A stretch of 64,000 nucleotides of DNA from Acinetobacter colistiniresistens (GTDB taxonomy: Bacteria; Pseudomonadota; Gammaproteobacteria; Pseudomonadales; Moraxellaceae): assembly GCF_024582815.1 (NCBI RefSeq), contig NZ_CP102099.1, positions 1,860,001 through 1,924,000 of the forward strand, in the 5' to 3' direction. Within the stretch, counting starts at the first letter, position 1, and every line of letters starts with the position of its first letter. Below the pieces are notes generated by a model. That model searched no databases. It was not told where the DNA came from and saw nothing but the letters and a program-made list of their open reading frames with translations. The position numbers were made by a program, and so were the translations under genes. Of the stretch, positions 8,215 through 17,389 are shown piece after piece.

Positions 8215-9443
8215 GCGAGCTGTTAGATGTTGTGATTGTTGGCGGTGGCTTAGTCGGTGGATTAACGGCTTTATTGTTGGCACAAGGTGGGGTACAAGCG
8301 ACGGTATTGGATGCTGCGCCTGTGCTTGATCAAGAGAAAACACTGGCTGTAATGAATCCTCGGGTATTGGCACTGAGTCAGGCGACGATTCACTTACTCA
8401 AAACAGTTGAGGTCTGGAATGATTTAGCGCGTCAGATGCCTTATTCAGGTATGCAAGTCTGGAATAAAAATGGCTATGGCGAAATTAATTTTGGCCATGC
8501 ATCTGAACAGCAACCTCAATCAGATCAGGCTTTAGGTTCAATGGTTGAACCCAGTGTTTTGAATGTAGCAATTCAACAAAAAATGTTGCAGCTACTCAAA
8601 GACTATCGTACCCAAGTAAAAGTGGTTAGGATTGAGCAAATTCCGCAAGGCTGGTCAATTGAGTTGGCGGATGGCACAACATTAAAAACGAAGTTGTTAA
8701 TTGGTGCAGATGGTGCGAATTCTTTTGTACGCGAGCAGGCGTACATTGAGTTGGATGTATTGGATTATCAGCAGGCTGCAATTAGTTGTGCAATTAAAAC
8801 CACACAGCCCAATCAATATGTAGCACGCCAAATTTTCTTGCCGACAGGTCCATTGGCGTATTTACCAATGGCCAGTCTGAATGCGCAGGAGAACGGTTAT
8901 TGGCAGTCGATTGTCTGGACTTTACCTGATGATTATGCCGATGAATACTCGGCATTAAATGATCAGGACTTTATGCGTTTGTTGACTCAGGAAAGCCTGC
9001 AAATGTTGGGGGAAGTGGTTGATGTGCGTTCCAGAGCACAGTTCCCACTAAAAGCACGTGCTGCACAGCGTTATATCAAGTCAGGCTTAGCATTGATCGG
9101 TGATGCTGCACATGTGATTCATCCTTTAGCTGGACAGGGTGTGAACATTGGTTGTCTGGATGCAGCTGTGTTATGTGATGTATTGCTGCATGATTTAAAA
9201 CGTGGGGTCTGGGCCAATGAGCAGAGCTTATTGCGTTATGAGCATCGGCGCAAAGGGCAAAATGATGCCATGATGCACAGTATGTCAGCGATTGGTTGGC
9301 TTGAAAGTGCAGAACTGTTTCCATTTGTCTGGGCGCGAAACTTTGGTCTAAAACAGGTTGAACAATTCGACTGGTTCAAAGATCGCTTTATGCAACAGGC
9401 CAATGGATTGGGTGCATTGAAAGACACACAATATGCGTGCTAA
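8211..9443 (+). CDS. UbiH/UbiF/VisC family FAD hydroxylase (UbiI-like)
   Basis: 410 residues, paralogous to the preceding gene. It has VIVGGGLVGGLTALLLA at the start, LIGADGANSFVR in the middle and IGDAAHVIHPLAGQGVNIG near residue 300. It acts as a ring hydroxylase in ubiquinone synthesis. Position after ubiH matches visC/ubiI in Pseudomonas and E. coli. A UbiF role cannot be excluded from sequence alone. Confidence 0.85.
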   Translation: MSELLDVVIVGGGLVGGLTALLLAQGGVQATVLDAAPVLDQEKTLAVMNPRVLALSQATIHLLKTVEVWNDLARQMPYSGMQVWNKNGYGEINFGHASEQQPQSDQALGSMVEPSVLNVAIQQKMLQLLKDYRTQVKVVRIEQIPQGWSIELADGTTLKTKLLIGADGANSFVREQAYIELDVLDYQQAAISCAIKTTQPNQYVARQIFLPTGPLAYLPMASLNAQENGYWQSIVWTLPDDYADEYSALNDQDFMRLLTQESLQMLGEVVDVRSRAQFPLKARAAQRYIKSGLALIGDAAHVIHPLAGQGVNIGCLDAAVLCDVLLHDLKRGVWANEQSLLRYEHRRKGQNDAMMHSMSAIGWLESAELFPFVWARNFGLKQVEQFDWFKDRFMQQANGLGALKDTQYAC

Positions 9444-9616
9444 AAAATAGTAGATATTTTTTAAACAATCATTTATAAATCAGAGTGAATTTGGTCGCAA
9501 AAAATACGATTTAATCAATATTGTACTTTGCGAAATGAAAAGAGCTTGCTAAATTTCATCAAGTTTCTGATGACCAAATAGCGATGATGAAAGTGTAGTC
9601 ATTGTGGGGAGATAAT

Positions 9617-9865
9617 ATGACAGATATGAATGATTACGACGAAAACACAGAAGATTCTGCTGTAGACGACGAAGAGGCGAAAGCGGCAGAAAGTGGTGCA
9701 GATAGCGAAGAGTCGAGCGCCAATGATGCTGATCTTGCCGAAGCTGAGACCTTAACTGTGACAGCCAAACAGAAACAGCGTCAGGCTTTGGAAGATGAAG
9801 TTGCGGCCTTTCTTGCACGTGGTGGACAAATTACAGAAGTCCCACCTGGCGAGACTCACGAATAA
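9617..9865 (+). CDS. Small acidic protein, SutA-like
   Basis: The start is at the ATG at 9617, with GGGGA 6-10 bases upstream, giving 82 residues. The N-terminal two thirds are low-complexity and very acidic (D, E, S, A). The C-terminal third is a basic-acidic helix (KQKQRQALEDEVAAFLARGG) followed by QITEVPPGE. This plan resembles SutA of Pseudomonas, a small protein that binds RNA polymerase and supports transcription in slow growth. The resemblance is in layout and the FL-RGG segment, so the assignment is tentative. Confidence 0.5.
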   Translation: MTDMNDYDENTEDSAVDDEEAKAAESGADSEESSANDADLAEAETLTVTAKQKQRQALEDEVAAFLARGGQITEVPPGETHE

Positions 9866-9878
9866 ACTGAGAAGATTT

Positions 9879-9907
9879 AAAAAGCATCACGATTGTGGTG
9901 CTTTTTT
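9879..9907. terminator. Bidirectional terminator between convergent genes
   Basis: AAAAAGCATCAC and GTGGTGCTTTTTT pair around GATT. It lies between the acidic-protein gene and the converging cadR-like gene, whose last codons it overlaps. Confidence 0.75.
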
Positions 9908-10336
9908 ATGTTGATGTGCTGCATGTTCACATTCTAGTGGTTGATGCAGTTCTTTTAGAATGCCACATTGTTCAATCGTACGATGTTGAGAGCATTGCTG
10001 TTTTAAATGGAGCAGGTCTTGGTGTAGATGTTCTAGATTTCTAATTTTTTGTGATACCTCAGCAAGATATTGATCAATCAGCTGGTCAACCTGTGTACAG
10101 GTCTGATTGGGATTGGTCGATAAATCCTTGAGTTTTTGAATATCCTGCAAGGTAATCCCCAATTCACGACAATGCTTTAAAAATAAAAGTTCCGAAAGCA
10201 TCTGTTCAGAATAATGACGATAATTTCCCGCCGTTCGTTTGGGTTTATCCAGCAGCCCAATTTTTTCATAATAGCGAATGGTATCGACTGAAACTCCTGA
10301 CTTTTTGGCCAATTGTCCAATACTAAAACTGATCAT
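9887..10336 (-). CDS. cadR: MerR-family metal-responsive regulator (CadR/PbrR type)
   Basis: 149 residues. The N-terminal winged helix is typical (FSIGQLAKKSGVSVDTIRYYEKIGL, then NYRHY), followed by a dimerisation helix. The metal-binding region has CTQVDQLID and two cysteines spaced as in CadR/PbrR (LKQQC...EQCGILKEL). A His/Cys-rich tail follows (CEHAAHQHKK). It probably senses Cd, Pb or Zn and activates the divergent transporter. The operator in the 61-base gap fits this regulator type. Which metal is sensed is not determinable here. Confidence 0.83.
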   Translation of the reverse strand: MISFSIGQLAKKSGVSVDTIRYYEKIGLLDKPKRTAGNYRHYSEQMLSELLFLKHCRELGITLQDIQKLKDLSTNPNQTCTQVDQLIDQYLAEVSQKIRNLEHLHQDLLHLKQQCSQHRTIEQCGILKELHQPLECEHAAHQHKKAPQS

Positions 10337-10338
10337 GC

Positions 10339-10369
10339 TTGACTCTGGAGTTACTCTAGGGTTTTAAAT
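10339..10369 (+). promoter_or_regulatory. MerR-type operator/promoter of the cation transporter
   Basis: TTGACT (10339-10344) and TTAAAT (10364-10369) are 19 bases apart, the over-long spacer typical of MerR-controlled promoters. Within the spacer is the dyad ACTCTGGAGT-T-ACTCTAGGGT (10342-10362), whose arms match at 8 of 10 positions. Confidence 0.85.
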
Positions 10370-10397
10370 CACTATAAAAGATTTAGCGAGAAAAGTC

Positions 10398-11039
10398 ATG
10401 GCAGGATGTGGTTGCAATACAACGTGTTCGCCAACACAAAAAATTAGTCCAAAGTTTAGAAAGGCTTTGTGGGTTGCTTTAGTTCTAAATGCATTGATGT
10501 TTTTTGTTGAGATTATTGGGGGTTCACAGGCACGCTCAGTCTCATTGTGGGCTGATGCCTTGGATTTCGCAGGTGATGCCGCCAACTATGCCATTTCTTT
10601 GGCCGTGCTGTCCATGACCTTGTATTGGCGTGCAACCGCGGCCTTGTTAAAAGGTGTGACCATGGCTGCATTCGGTATTTTTGTGATCATGAAAGTGGTT
10701 TGGTCATGGTGGTTAGGACTAACCCCTGAGCCGATGTTAATGGGGGCAATTGGTGTACTTGCTTTGACTGTGAATGTGATCTGCGCACTAATGCTTTATG
10801 CATTTCGTGATGGGGATGCCAACATGCGTTCGGTATGGTTATGCAGCCGTAATGATGCGATTGCCAATATTGCCATTATCATCGCCGCAGTAGGTGTGTT
10901 TGGAACAGGCACCATGTTCCCTGATTTATTTGTAGCCTTTATTATCGCGTATTTGGGTGTTTCTTCTGGTCTAAGTGTGATTAAGCAGGCGAGAGTGGAA
11001 AGAAAAGTAGATCAGGGCAATATAATGACCAAGGCCTGA
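10398..11039 (+). CDS. Cation transporter, short CDF-like membrane protein
   Basis: 213 residues. It has a Cys-rich start (MAGCGCNTTCS) and about six hydrophobic segments. The CDF motif is visible in the second helix region (SLWADALDFAGDAANYAISL) and again in the fifth (SRNDAIANIAIII). It lacks the cytoplasmic C-terminal metal-binding domain of full-length CDF proteins. The likely role is export of Cd/Zn/Co-like ions from the cytoplasm, controlled by the divergent CadR-like regulator. The N-terminal cysteines may pick up metal. Confidence 0.78.
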   Translation: MAGCGCNTTCSPTQKISPKFRKALWVALVLNALMFFVEIIGGSQARSVSLWADALDFAGDAANYAISLAVLSMTLYWRATAALLKGVTMAAFGIFVIMKVVWSWWLGLTPEPMLMGAIGVLALTVNVICALMLYAFRDGDANMRSVWLCSRNDAIANIAIIIAAVGVFGTGTMFPDLFVAFIIAYLGVSSGLSVIKQARVERKVDQGNIMTKA

Positions 11040-11070
11040 TGGTTATTCTTGTGATGCGACACTGAATAGT

Positions 11071-11103
11071 AGGAGGAGATATGTTAAAAATCTCCTCCTT
11101 TTG
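11071..11103. terminator. Terminator between converging transporter and rsmI genes
   Basis: AGGAGGAGAT pairs with ATCTCCTCCT around a 9-base loop, followed by TTTTG. Confidence 0.8.
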
Positions 11104-11105
11104 TT

Positions 11106-11948
11106 TTATTGATTTTGTTGGGTGAGTTCCAAGGCCCGTTGATAAGCGACTTTCTTTTTAATACCAGTCAAATCGGCAGCCAGTTGTGATGCTGCTTTGA
11201 CCGATAAATCCTGTAATAAACGTTTTAACAATTCATCCAGTTTATCTTGTTCCATGTCTTTTTCTGCAGTTGCACCACCCACGACCACCACAATCTCACC
11301 TTTTTCCTGATTATGATCATTTTCAATAAAAGTGACCAGTTCTTTTAAGGTCATTTTCTTGATGGTTTCAAAGGTCTTGGTGATTTCACGGGCAAAGCCG
11401 ACAGGACGATCTTCACCAAAAACCTGCGCCATATCTTTGATACAGGCCAGAATACGATGCGGTGCTTCATAAAAAATCAGGGTTTGGGTTTCATCTTTTA
11501 ACTTTTCTAGCTGACTGATGCGCTGAGAGGCTTTAGAGGGTAAAAAGCCTTCAAAACTAAAACGGTCGCTTGGCAATCCCACCACACTCAAGGCCGCAAT
11601 CGCCGCGCATGCACCAGGAACAGGAATTACACGAATGCCATGTTCTTGTGCAGCACGAACAAGTTTAAAACCAGGATCACTAATCAGGGGAGTACCTGCA
11701 TCACTAATCAGTGCAATACTTTCGCCATTGAGCATTTTTTGCAGAAGTTGATCAATTTTGTTACTTTCATTGTGATCATGACACGCTGTGAGTGGAGTTG
11801 AGATATTATAGTGCTTGAATAATTGAGCAGATTGACGAGTGTCTTCTGCGGCAACTACCGATACGGATTTTAAAATATCAATTGCACGAAAGGTCATGTC
11901 ATCTAAGTGCCCAATCGGGGTTGCTACAACAAATAATTGAGCACTCAT
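11106..11948 (-). CDS. rsmI: 16S rRNA (cytidine-1402 2'-O) methyltransferase
   Basis: 280 residues of the tetrapyrrole methylase fold, matching RsmI: LFVVATPIGHLDDMTFRAI at the start, VAAEDTR, then ALISDAGTPLISDPG and VPVPGACAA. It uses S-adenosylmethionine to modify C1402 in the ribosomal decoding centre. It is divergent from the lpoA-like gene, 16 bases apart. The rsmI/lpoA/yraN/dolP neighbourhood is the same as in E. coli. Confidence 0.95.
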   Translation of the reverse strand: MSAQLFVVATPIGHLDDMTFRAIDILKSVSVVAAEDTRQSAQLFKHYNISTPLTACHDHNESNKIDQLLQKMLNGESIALISDAGTPLISDPGFKLVRAAQEHGIRVIPVPGACAAIAALSVVGLPSDRFSFEGFLPSKASQRISQLEKLKDETQTLIFYEAPHRILACIKDMAQVFGEDRPVGFAREITKTFETIKKMTLKELVTFIENDHNQEKGEIVVVVGGATAEKDMEQDKLDELLKRLLQDLSVKAASQLAADLTGIKKKVAYQRALELTQQNQ

Positions 11949-11964
11949 AAAAGGTAACTCCCTA

Positions 11965-12897
11965 ATGTATTACAAAAAATATTGGCTGCTATTATGTTTG
12001 GCAGCATGTGTGAGTCCAGTTTATGCGGACGTACTGGTGATTCTACCTGAATCTGGTACGATGGCGCGAGCTGGTCAGAGCATCAAACGTGGTTTCTTGA
12101 GCGCTTATACAGCATCTGGCAGCAAAGAAAAAATCATTTTTGTAGATTCAGCCAAAAATAGCGTGGATACGATTTTTAAAAAAAGAGTGAATAACAAGAC
12201 CAGATTGATTGTTGGACCATTGGCCAGACCTGATATTGAAACGGTCATGCGACTGAACCCAGCAATTCCTGTCCTTGCTTTAAATGATGTAAATAGCCAG
12301 ACCGGCAACGTATGGCAATTTAGCTTGGCCAAGCAACATGATGCAGTTGCACTGAATCAATTACTTAAGAAAGACAAGATTAAAAGCTTATTAGTATTGC
12401 GCCAAGCTGGAACTGAATCTGCAACAGAACTGTTTATGATGGCGCTGATGTCTGAATTCGGCTCAAATATTCATGTGGTTAATGAACTGCCGAAAAAACT
12501 GGCCCGCAAAGAAGGTCTGCTGCTACTCGGTGATCAGCCATGGTTAGAACAGCTTGGAACTTTGCCTGAAAAAAATATCTACGCTACAGCATTAAGTATT
12601 GAGCAGGATAAACCTATTCCAATCGGCTTAAGTTTTTGTGATACGCCGGCCTTATATAATAGTCAGTGGGCGGATTTAATCGTGGCTTATCAACAACAAC
12701 CTGAAAATATGGCGTTTCAGCGTTTATTGGCATTTGGTGGAGATGCGTGGAGTATTAGTCAGCAATTTTTAACTAGTTCCGATCGTCATTTTTCTTTTGA
12801 AGGCCGAACTGGCGCGATTGATGTAAAAGACGGCAAGGTTTATCGTCAGCCTTATTGCTATCAACAGCAGAAAAAGGGTATCCAGGTTTTAAAATAA
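11965..12897 (+). CDS. lpoA: LppC/LpoA-like lipoprotein (penicillin-binding protein activator)
   Basis: 310 residues, much shorter than E. coli LpoA. The signal contains a lipobox (LAAC, residues 12-15). The remainder is a type I periplasmic binding-protein fold (VLVILPESGTMARAGQSIKRGF; ALNDVN). LpoA activates PBP1A from the outer membrane. The short form lacks the N-terminal TPR domain of the enterobacterial protein. Its position between rsmI and yraN supports the call. Whether it activates a PBP in this organism is not shown by sequence. Confidence 0.78.
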   Translation: MYYKKYWLLLCLAACVSPVYADVLVILPESGTMARAGQSIKRGFLSAYTASGSKEKIIFVDSAKNSVDTIFKKRVNNKTRLIVGPLARPDIETVMRLNPAIPVLALNDVNSQTGNVWQFSLAKQHDAVALNQLLKKDKIKSLLVLRQAGTESATELFMMALMSEFGSNIHVVNELPKKLARKEGLLLLGDQPWLEQLGTLPEKNIYATALSIEQDKPIPIGLSFCDTPALYNSQWADLIVAYQQQPENMAFQRLLAFGGDAWSISQQFLTSSDRHFSFEGRTGAIDVKDGKVYRQPYCYQQQKKGIQVLK

Positions 12898-12909
12898 GAT
12901 TGAGCAGGT

Positions 12910-13314
12910 ATGTCAACACACAGGCAGGACTTAGGCCAATGGGCTGAGCAGGCAGCACTTGTTCTTTTACAAACGCAGCAATATGAGTGCATAGCACGAA
13001 ATTATCATTCACGTTATGGTGAAATTGATTTGATTGTAAAACGGGAGAAGCAGCTGGTTTTTGTCGAAGTTAAAGCGAGATCAGTGGGGAGTTATGCAGG
13101 AGCTTGTGAAGTGATTTCGCAGGCTCAGCAGCGTAAAATCATTAAGACGGCGCAGTGGTTTTTACATAAATCTCCACATTATGATGACTTTGATTGTCGT
13201 TTTGATGTGATTTGTTTTGATTTTCCACAGAAAATTGCAAAAACAGTACAACCAGATTTTTCAAAATTGCAGTATGATCAGCAATGGATTGAACATGCAT
13301 TTACCTTAGATTGA
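12910..13314 (+). CDS. yraN: UPF0102 protein YraN, putative endonuclease-fold protein
   Basis: 134 residues with the conserved UPF0102 core: G-AE--A--L pattern at the N-terminus, [14 protein letters not shown] and [10 protein letters not shown] (a restriction-endonuclease-like D...E-K arrangement). The biochemical role is not settled; Holliday-junction or nuclease involvement has been proposed for the family. It follows lpoA by 12 bases and is probably co-transcribed with it. Confidence 0.9.
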   Translation: MSTHRQDLGQWAEQAALVLLQTQQYECIARNYHSRYGEIDLIVKREKQLVFVEVKARSVGSYAGACEVISQAQQRKIIKTAQWFLHKSPHYDDFDCRFDVICFDFPQKIAKTVQPDFSKLQYDQQWIEHAFTLD

Positions 13315-13385
13315 TTCATGAGTCTAATATAATGCTAAATATTGAAAATTGAACAAATTTGTTTGTAGATAGGGAGTCTTGCCAA

Positions 13386-14096
13386 GTGTTAAAACGTTTA
13401 TCGATTACGTTGCTTTGCGCTGCAAGTTTATCGGGTTGTGCAAGTTTTATTTCTGGCGGTACAGGCACTTCACCCGTTGGAACGAATAGTGGTGAACGTA
13501 GTCTGGGGCAGATTTTTATTGATTCTTCAATCAAACGTACCGCAAATATCAATTTGTACAAGCTAGATCATCGTTTCAAGCAGTCACGTATCAATATTGA
13601 AAGTTTCCATAGTAATGTCTTATTAACAGGACAAGTGCCTGATCCATATTTAAAACAGTTGGCGGAAGACAATTTACGTTCAATGTCAGATGTCAAAGCT
13701 GTGCACAACTATATAACAGTAGGCGATAAAGTTGGCTATAACACTATCATGCAAGATGCAACGGTGACGGCGAATACTCGTGGCCTGTTAATGAAAGCAC
13801 CTGTTGTCTCTGACAGCAAAGTGTTGGTGCATACAGAAAATGGTGTGTTGTATGTCATGGGGCGTTTAAATACTGCTGAATCAAGAGATTTAGATGATGT
13901 CTTACAAAAAGTGGGTAATGTGAGTAAAATTGTCACGCTCATTGACAATGTGGATCAACCTTCTGGTACGGTAGCCAGTTCAACCGCGGCATCACCGATG
14001 GTCGGAACTGCAACGACACAGCCTCTGGTTGAGACGCCAGTTGCAATTGATCCTGATCAGGCGGAACCTGCGACTATTACCCCAACTAATCCTTAA
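13386..14096 (+). CDS. dolP: BON-domain outer-membrane lipoprotein (DolP/YraP-like)
   Basis: The start is the GTG at 13386, with AGGGAG nine bases upstream, giving 236 residues. A lipobox (LSGC) ends the signal. Two BON domains follow (about residues 45-110 and 120-185), with the expected G-V patterns (LLTGQVPD; LYVMGRLN). The C-terminus is a long threonine/alanine/proline-rich tail not found in E. coli DolP. DolP supports outer-membrane integrity. E. coli has diaA between yraN and dolP; that gene is absent here. Confidence 0.85.
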   Translation: MLKRLSITLLCAASLSGCASFISGGTGTSPVGTNSGERSLGQIFIDSSIKRTANINLYKLDHRFKQSRINIESFHSNVLLTGQVPDPYLKQLAEDNLRSMSDVKAVHNYITVGDKVGYNTIMQDATVTANTRGLLMKAPVVSDSKVLVHTENGVLYVMGRLNTAESRDLDDVLQKVGNVSKIVTLIDNVDQPSGTVASSTAASPMVGTATTQPLVETPVAIDPDQAEPATITPTNP

Positions 14097-14099
14097 TTT

Positions 14100-14972
14100 A
14101 TGAAGCAACTTATCCAACAAGTACAAGAAAATGTAATCAAGGCGAAAACATTTTATCAGGAGTTTCGCCTTTATGATTTTGCTAGTTATTCGATTAATTA
14201 CCTAACCCCAAAAGATACTTTTGAGAAGGAAGAACATCTGGCTTATGGGCTGAAAGCCAGACAGCGTCTGGATTTGTATCGAACCAAAAGTCCGAAGCAG
14301 CAAAGACCCCTGATCGTGTTTGTGCATGGTGGTTCTTGGCAACATGGTAATAAACGCGATTATTTATTTGTTGGAGAAAGTTTCGCACGGGAAGGCTATG
14401 ATGTTGCAGTCATTAACTACCATCTAGCACCTGAGCATATCTTTCCGACCTTTATTGATGATCTCGCACAAGCGATTCATTACTTAAGTCAGAATCAAAC
14501 CAAGCTGAACATTTCTACCGACAATATCATTTTGATGGGGCATTCTGCGGGTGCTTTTAATGTGATGTCAGTGGTGTATTCAGCCTATTCACAAAATTTT
14601 AAATATAAAGATAAGATTCGTGCCATTGTCGGTATGGCGGGGCCTTATCATTTTGATTATAAGAATGACCCATTGGCTGAACATGCCTTTGATCAGAAAG
14701 TGTCGTATCAACAAGTGATGCCATATTATTTTATCGAACCGAATCAGATTAAGCATTATTTATTGATGGCTGAACAAGATCAGCTGGTTAGTCAAGAAAA
14801 TAGTTTTGATCTAGATAAGGCGTTAAGAGAAAAAGGTAATCACAGCCATATTGCTGTGATTCCGAAGACGGGGCATATTAGCATTGTTGCGACATTGGCA
14901 AGTCTGATGAGTCATTATTTTAAAACCAAACGTACCATCTTGCATTTTTTAGATGAAGCGCTAGAGCCCTAA
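14100..14972 (+). CDS. Alpha/beta hydrolase, esterase of the hormone-sensitive-lipase type
   Basis: 290 residues, no signal peptide. The oxyanion-hole motif HGGSW is near residue 75 and the nucleophile motif GHSAG near residue 156. A late aspartate (AEQDQLV) and histidine (TGHIS) complete a plausible triad. The start codon is only three bases after the dolP-like stop, so the two are probably one transcript. The substrate is unknown. It is soluble and likely cytoplasmic. Confidence 0.82.
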   Translation: MKQLIQQVQENVIKAKTFYQEFRLYDFASYSINYLTPKDTFEKEEHLAYGLKARQRLDLYRTKSPKQQRPLIVFVHGGSWQHGNKRDYLFVGESFAREGYDVAVINYHLAPEHIFPTFIDDLAQAIHYLSQNQTKLNISTDNIILMGHSAGAFNVMSVVYSAYSQNFKYKDKIRAIVGMAGPYHFDYKNDPLAEHAFDQKVSYQQVMPYYFIEPNQIKHYLLMAEQDQLVSQENSFDLDKALREKGNHSHIAVIPKTGHISIVATLASLMSHYFKTKRTILHFLDEALEP

Positions 14973-14974
14973 AC

Positions 14975-15008
14975 AATAAAAAAGCATCGTTTAAGATGCT
15001 TTTTTATT
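14975..15008. terminator. Bidirectional terminator between esterase and nudC
   Basis: AATAAAAAAGCATC and GATGCTTTTTTATT pair around a short loop between two convergent genes. Confidence 0.8.
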
Positions 15009-15743
15009 GTTGATCATTTGCATGATCATGCTATGTGCAATACTGCCTTTGAAGGGAATTTCAGGCAGTTGATCGAACTTGAAGAATTGTGCAGCGCTAA
15101 TTTCTTCAAGCTGTAATTGAATATCGCCTGATTCATATTCAGCATGAAAGGCAATCATTAGATTGCTTGGAAAAGGCCAGGGTTGGCTCGACATATAACG
15201 AATATTTTTCAGTTTCAGTCCAACTTCTTCAAACGCTTCTCTTTGCACCGCTTCTTCTAGGGTTTCTCCAACTTCAACAAATCCTGCAATCAATCCATAC
15301 ATATTACTTTTATTATGGGCTGATTTGGCCAATAGGACTTCGTCATCACCTTTGGTAATAATGGTAATGATGCAAGGTTGTACGCGAGGATATTGATGAT
15401 AGCCACAAGCAGGACAGACCATTGCATATTCTTTCGGATGAATCTCTGTCGCATGCCCGCAATGGCTACAAAACTTGTGGTTGCGCCGCCATTCCAATAA
15501 TTGAACGGCTCGGCTGGCTTGCAAGAAATCACTACTGGACCAAGATTGAATCAACTCCCGAATAGGAACAAGTTGATAACCCTCGGGAATGGATTCATTT
15601 TCAAGCAGATCACGTGCAATGACGTGATCATTATGATGGATGGGGAGGTCACTTGCCAATTTTTCAACTTGTGGAAGTTGGAGATTTTGGTCGACTAACA
15701 GTTTTTGGTGTTGAAAAATGTAAGCAAGTGATAGTTGAGTCAT
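14991..15743 (-). CDS. nudC: NAD(+) diphosphatase NudC
   Basis: 250 residues. A zinc ribbon (CSHCGHATEIH...CPACG) precedes the Nudix box (GFVEVGETLEEAVQREAFEEVGL). The NudC-specific SQPWPFPSNLM motif follows it. The enzyme hydrolyses NADH/NAD and removes NAD caps from RNA. It overlaps the start region of the fimL-like gene by one base, so the two are probably co-transcribed. Confidence 0.93.
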   Translation of the reverse strand: MTQLSLAYIFQHQKLLVDQNLQLPQVEKLASDLPIHHNDHVIARDLLENESIPEGYQLVPIRELIQSWSSSDFLQASRAVQLLEWRRNHKFCSHCGHATEIHPKEYAMVCPACGYHQYPRVQPCIITIITKGDDEVLLAKSAHNKSNMYGLIAGFVEVGETLEEAVQREAFEEVGLKLKNIRYMSSQPWPFPSNLMIAFHAEYESGDIQLQLEEISAAQFFKFDQLPEIPFKGSIAHSMIMQMINNKKAS

Positions 15744-17389
15744 TATGCGGCTATGGTTTGTAATTGTTGACTGTTTGATAATGCCACATCAAACATAGAT
15801 TGCAATACAGGCTGCTTATTCTTCAGGTTATCAATCAGTAAATCTAAGCCAGCAACGACATTTAAAATGCAATGGATCTGTTCAGTATCGAAAGCTTGAT
15901 TTTGCGCTAAACGATGTTGAGCAAAATGAGCAGCGCCTAATAAGGCGGTTTGTTGTGCAGAACTGCCCAAGAACAGTGCGGCACCAGAAAGCTCTTTTAA
16001 ATAATCTGGCAGTGCTTCCAGACTATGCGCGCTTGGATCTTGAACATAAAGACTGAGGGTTTGTGTCAAGGTTTCAATCAGTGTTTTTGTTTCAGTGAGT
16101 AAGGCTTTATGTGCTTCATCTAAGCGGTCAAGCGAGATTTGCATATTGTTGACACGAAGTTGTAAACGGCTTGATGTGTAATTACGCTCCAAGATGCCAA
16201 TCGAGTTCATTGAAGCCAGAATACTGTTCATTAACTGCTGTATTGAAGTTGCATCAGTTAATGTATTGGGTTGACTTAATTTGGCTGCCTGTTGAGTCAG
16301 CTCTTGGGCTGCCTCATTCAAATTCAGTACTTTGAAGACATTGGAAAGTTGATGCAATTTTTGCTGAATTTCTTGAGTCTTTTCAGCGGACATATTTTGA
16401 TGGTTATACTCAATCTCATTACGGATTTGAGCCATTTCCTCAGTCATTAACTGGCTGATAGTATGTACGGTTTCATAGTCAGGGCCATATAAATGACGGC
16501 TTAACACTTGAAGTTGAGTGTCACTCAGTAGTTCATCACCAATATTTAGTTGCTCTCGAATGTGGTGTGACACATTATCTTCTTGGCTAATGCAAATACA
16601 TAAGATGTCGGCAAGATCGGCAATGGTATTTTTAAAGCTAGCCGGTTCTAACAGGAATTTAGCAATATTGGTTTCAATTTGAATTAAAGTGCGTAGACGT
16701 GCTTCGGTAATTGAAAGCACGTCAATATGGCTTAAGCCCACATTGACCAGTTGCCAGTATTGCTGACTTGGCTGACCAACCGCTAAACCAGCCAGATAAA
16801 CACCGACTAATTTAATCCCTTGCAGATCAAGTGGTGTTTCTGTTTGCTTGATCAATTTGTTTAAACACAGCTTATAGAGCTGATGAATATATTGTGATTG
16901 TTCTAGGCTTGGCGCTTGCGGTAAATTAAACGTTGGCGTAATGAACTCAAGCAGTGGCTGTACGGTTTGACCTTCTTTGGTCAGTGGTTTACCTAGTGCT
17001 TTTTCTAAACGATTGAGTGTGTCGAGCAGGAACTGTGGCACTTTTACTTCACGTAAGCAGATGAATTCAATATAACGTTTCAACATTGTAGTGCCTTCAC
17101 TTAGAGCCACCACATCACTGGTTTGAATTTGCTGTGGTTGCGCCATAATTTTACGCATCAACTCCGCAGAGTATTGCGTAATTTGTGATAAATGTGGCAT
17201 GTCAATTAAGGCAAGCACTTGCGTGCATTGTTCAAATTGGTTCAGTGCATCATCAATTCCAAATGGTAAAGCTTGTTCTTCAGCAAGGGTATTGACCGCT
17301 GTTTCTACCAATTTAATCGAATTGTCGATCTCATTTTTTATTATTAATAATGCCGTTGGGTCGAAATGAATCGAGGTTTGGTAAGACAT
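15743..17389 (-). CDS. fimL: FimL-like protein (Hpt-array relative, type IV pilus/cAMP regulation)
   Basis: 548 mostly helical residues, no signal peptide, no kinase or receiver domain. The length and helical repeat plan match FimL of Pseudomonas (about 550 residues), which resembles the N-terminus of the ChpA chemosensory kinase but lacks phosphorylatable histidines. FimL couples surface sensing and type IV pili to cAMP signalling. The assignment rests on length, composition and recollection of family sequences. A divergent ChpA-like protein is the alternative. Confidence 0.6.
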   Translation of the reverse strand: MSYQTSIHFDPTALLIIKNEIDNSIKLVETAVNTLAEEQALPFGIDDALNQFEQCTQVLALIDMPHLSQITQYSAELMRKIMAQPQQIQTSDVVALSEGTTMLKRYIEFICLREVKVPQFLLDTLNRLEKALGKPLTKEGQTVQPLLEFITPTFNLPQAPSLEQSQYIHQLYKLCLNKLIKQTETPLDLQGIKLVGVYLAGLAVGQPSQQYWQLVNVGLSHIDVLSITEARLRTLIQIETNIAKFLLEPASFKNTIADLADILCICISQEDNVSHHIREQLNIGDELLSDTQLQVLSRHLYGPDYETVHTISQLMTEEMAQIRNEIEYNHQNMSAEKTQEIQQKLHQLSNVFKVLNLNEAAQELTQQAAKLSQPNTLTDATSIQQLMNSILASMNSIGILERNYTSSRLQLRVNNMQISLDRLDEAHKALLTETKTLIETLTQTLSLYVQDPSAHSLEALPDYLKELSGAALFLGSSAQQTALLGAAHFAQHRLAQNQAFDTEQIHCILNVVAGLDLLIDNLKNKQPVLQSMFDVALSNSQQLQTIAA

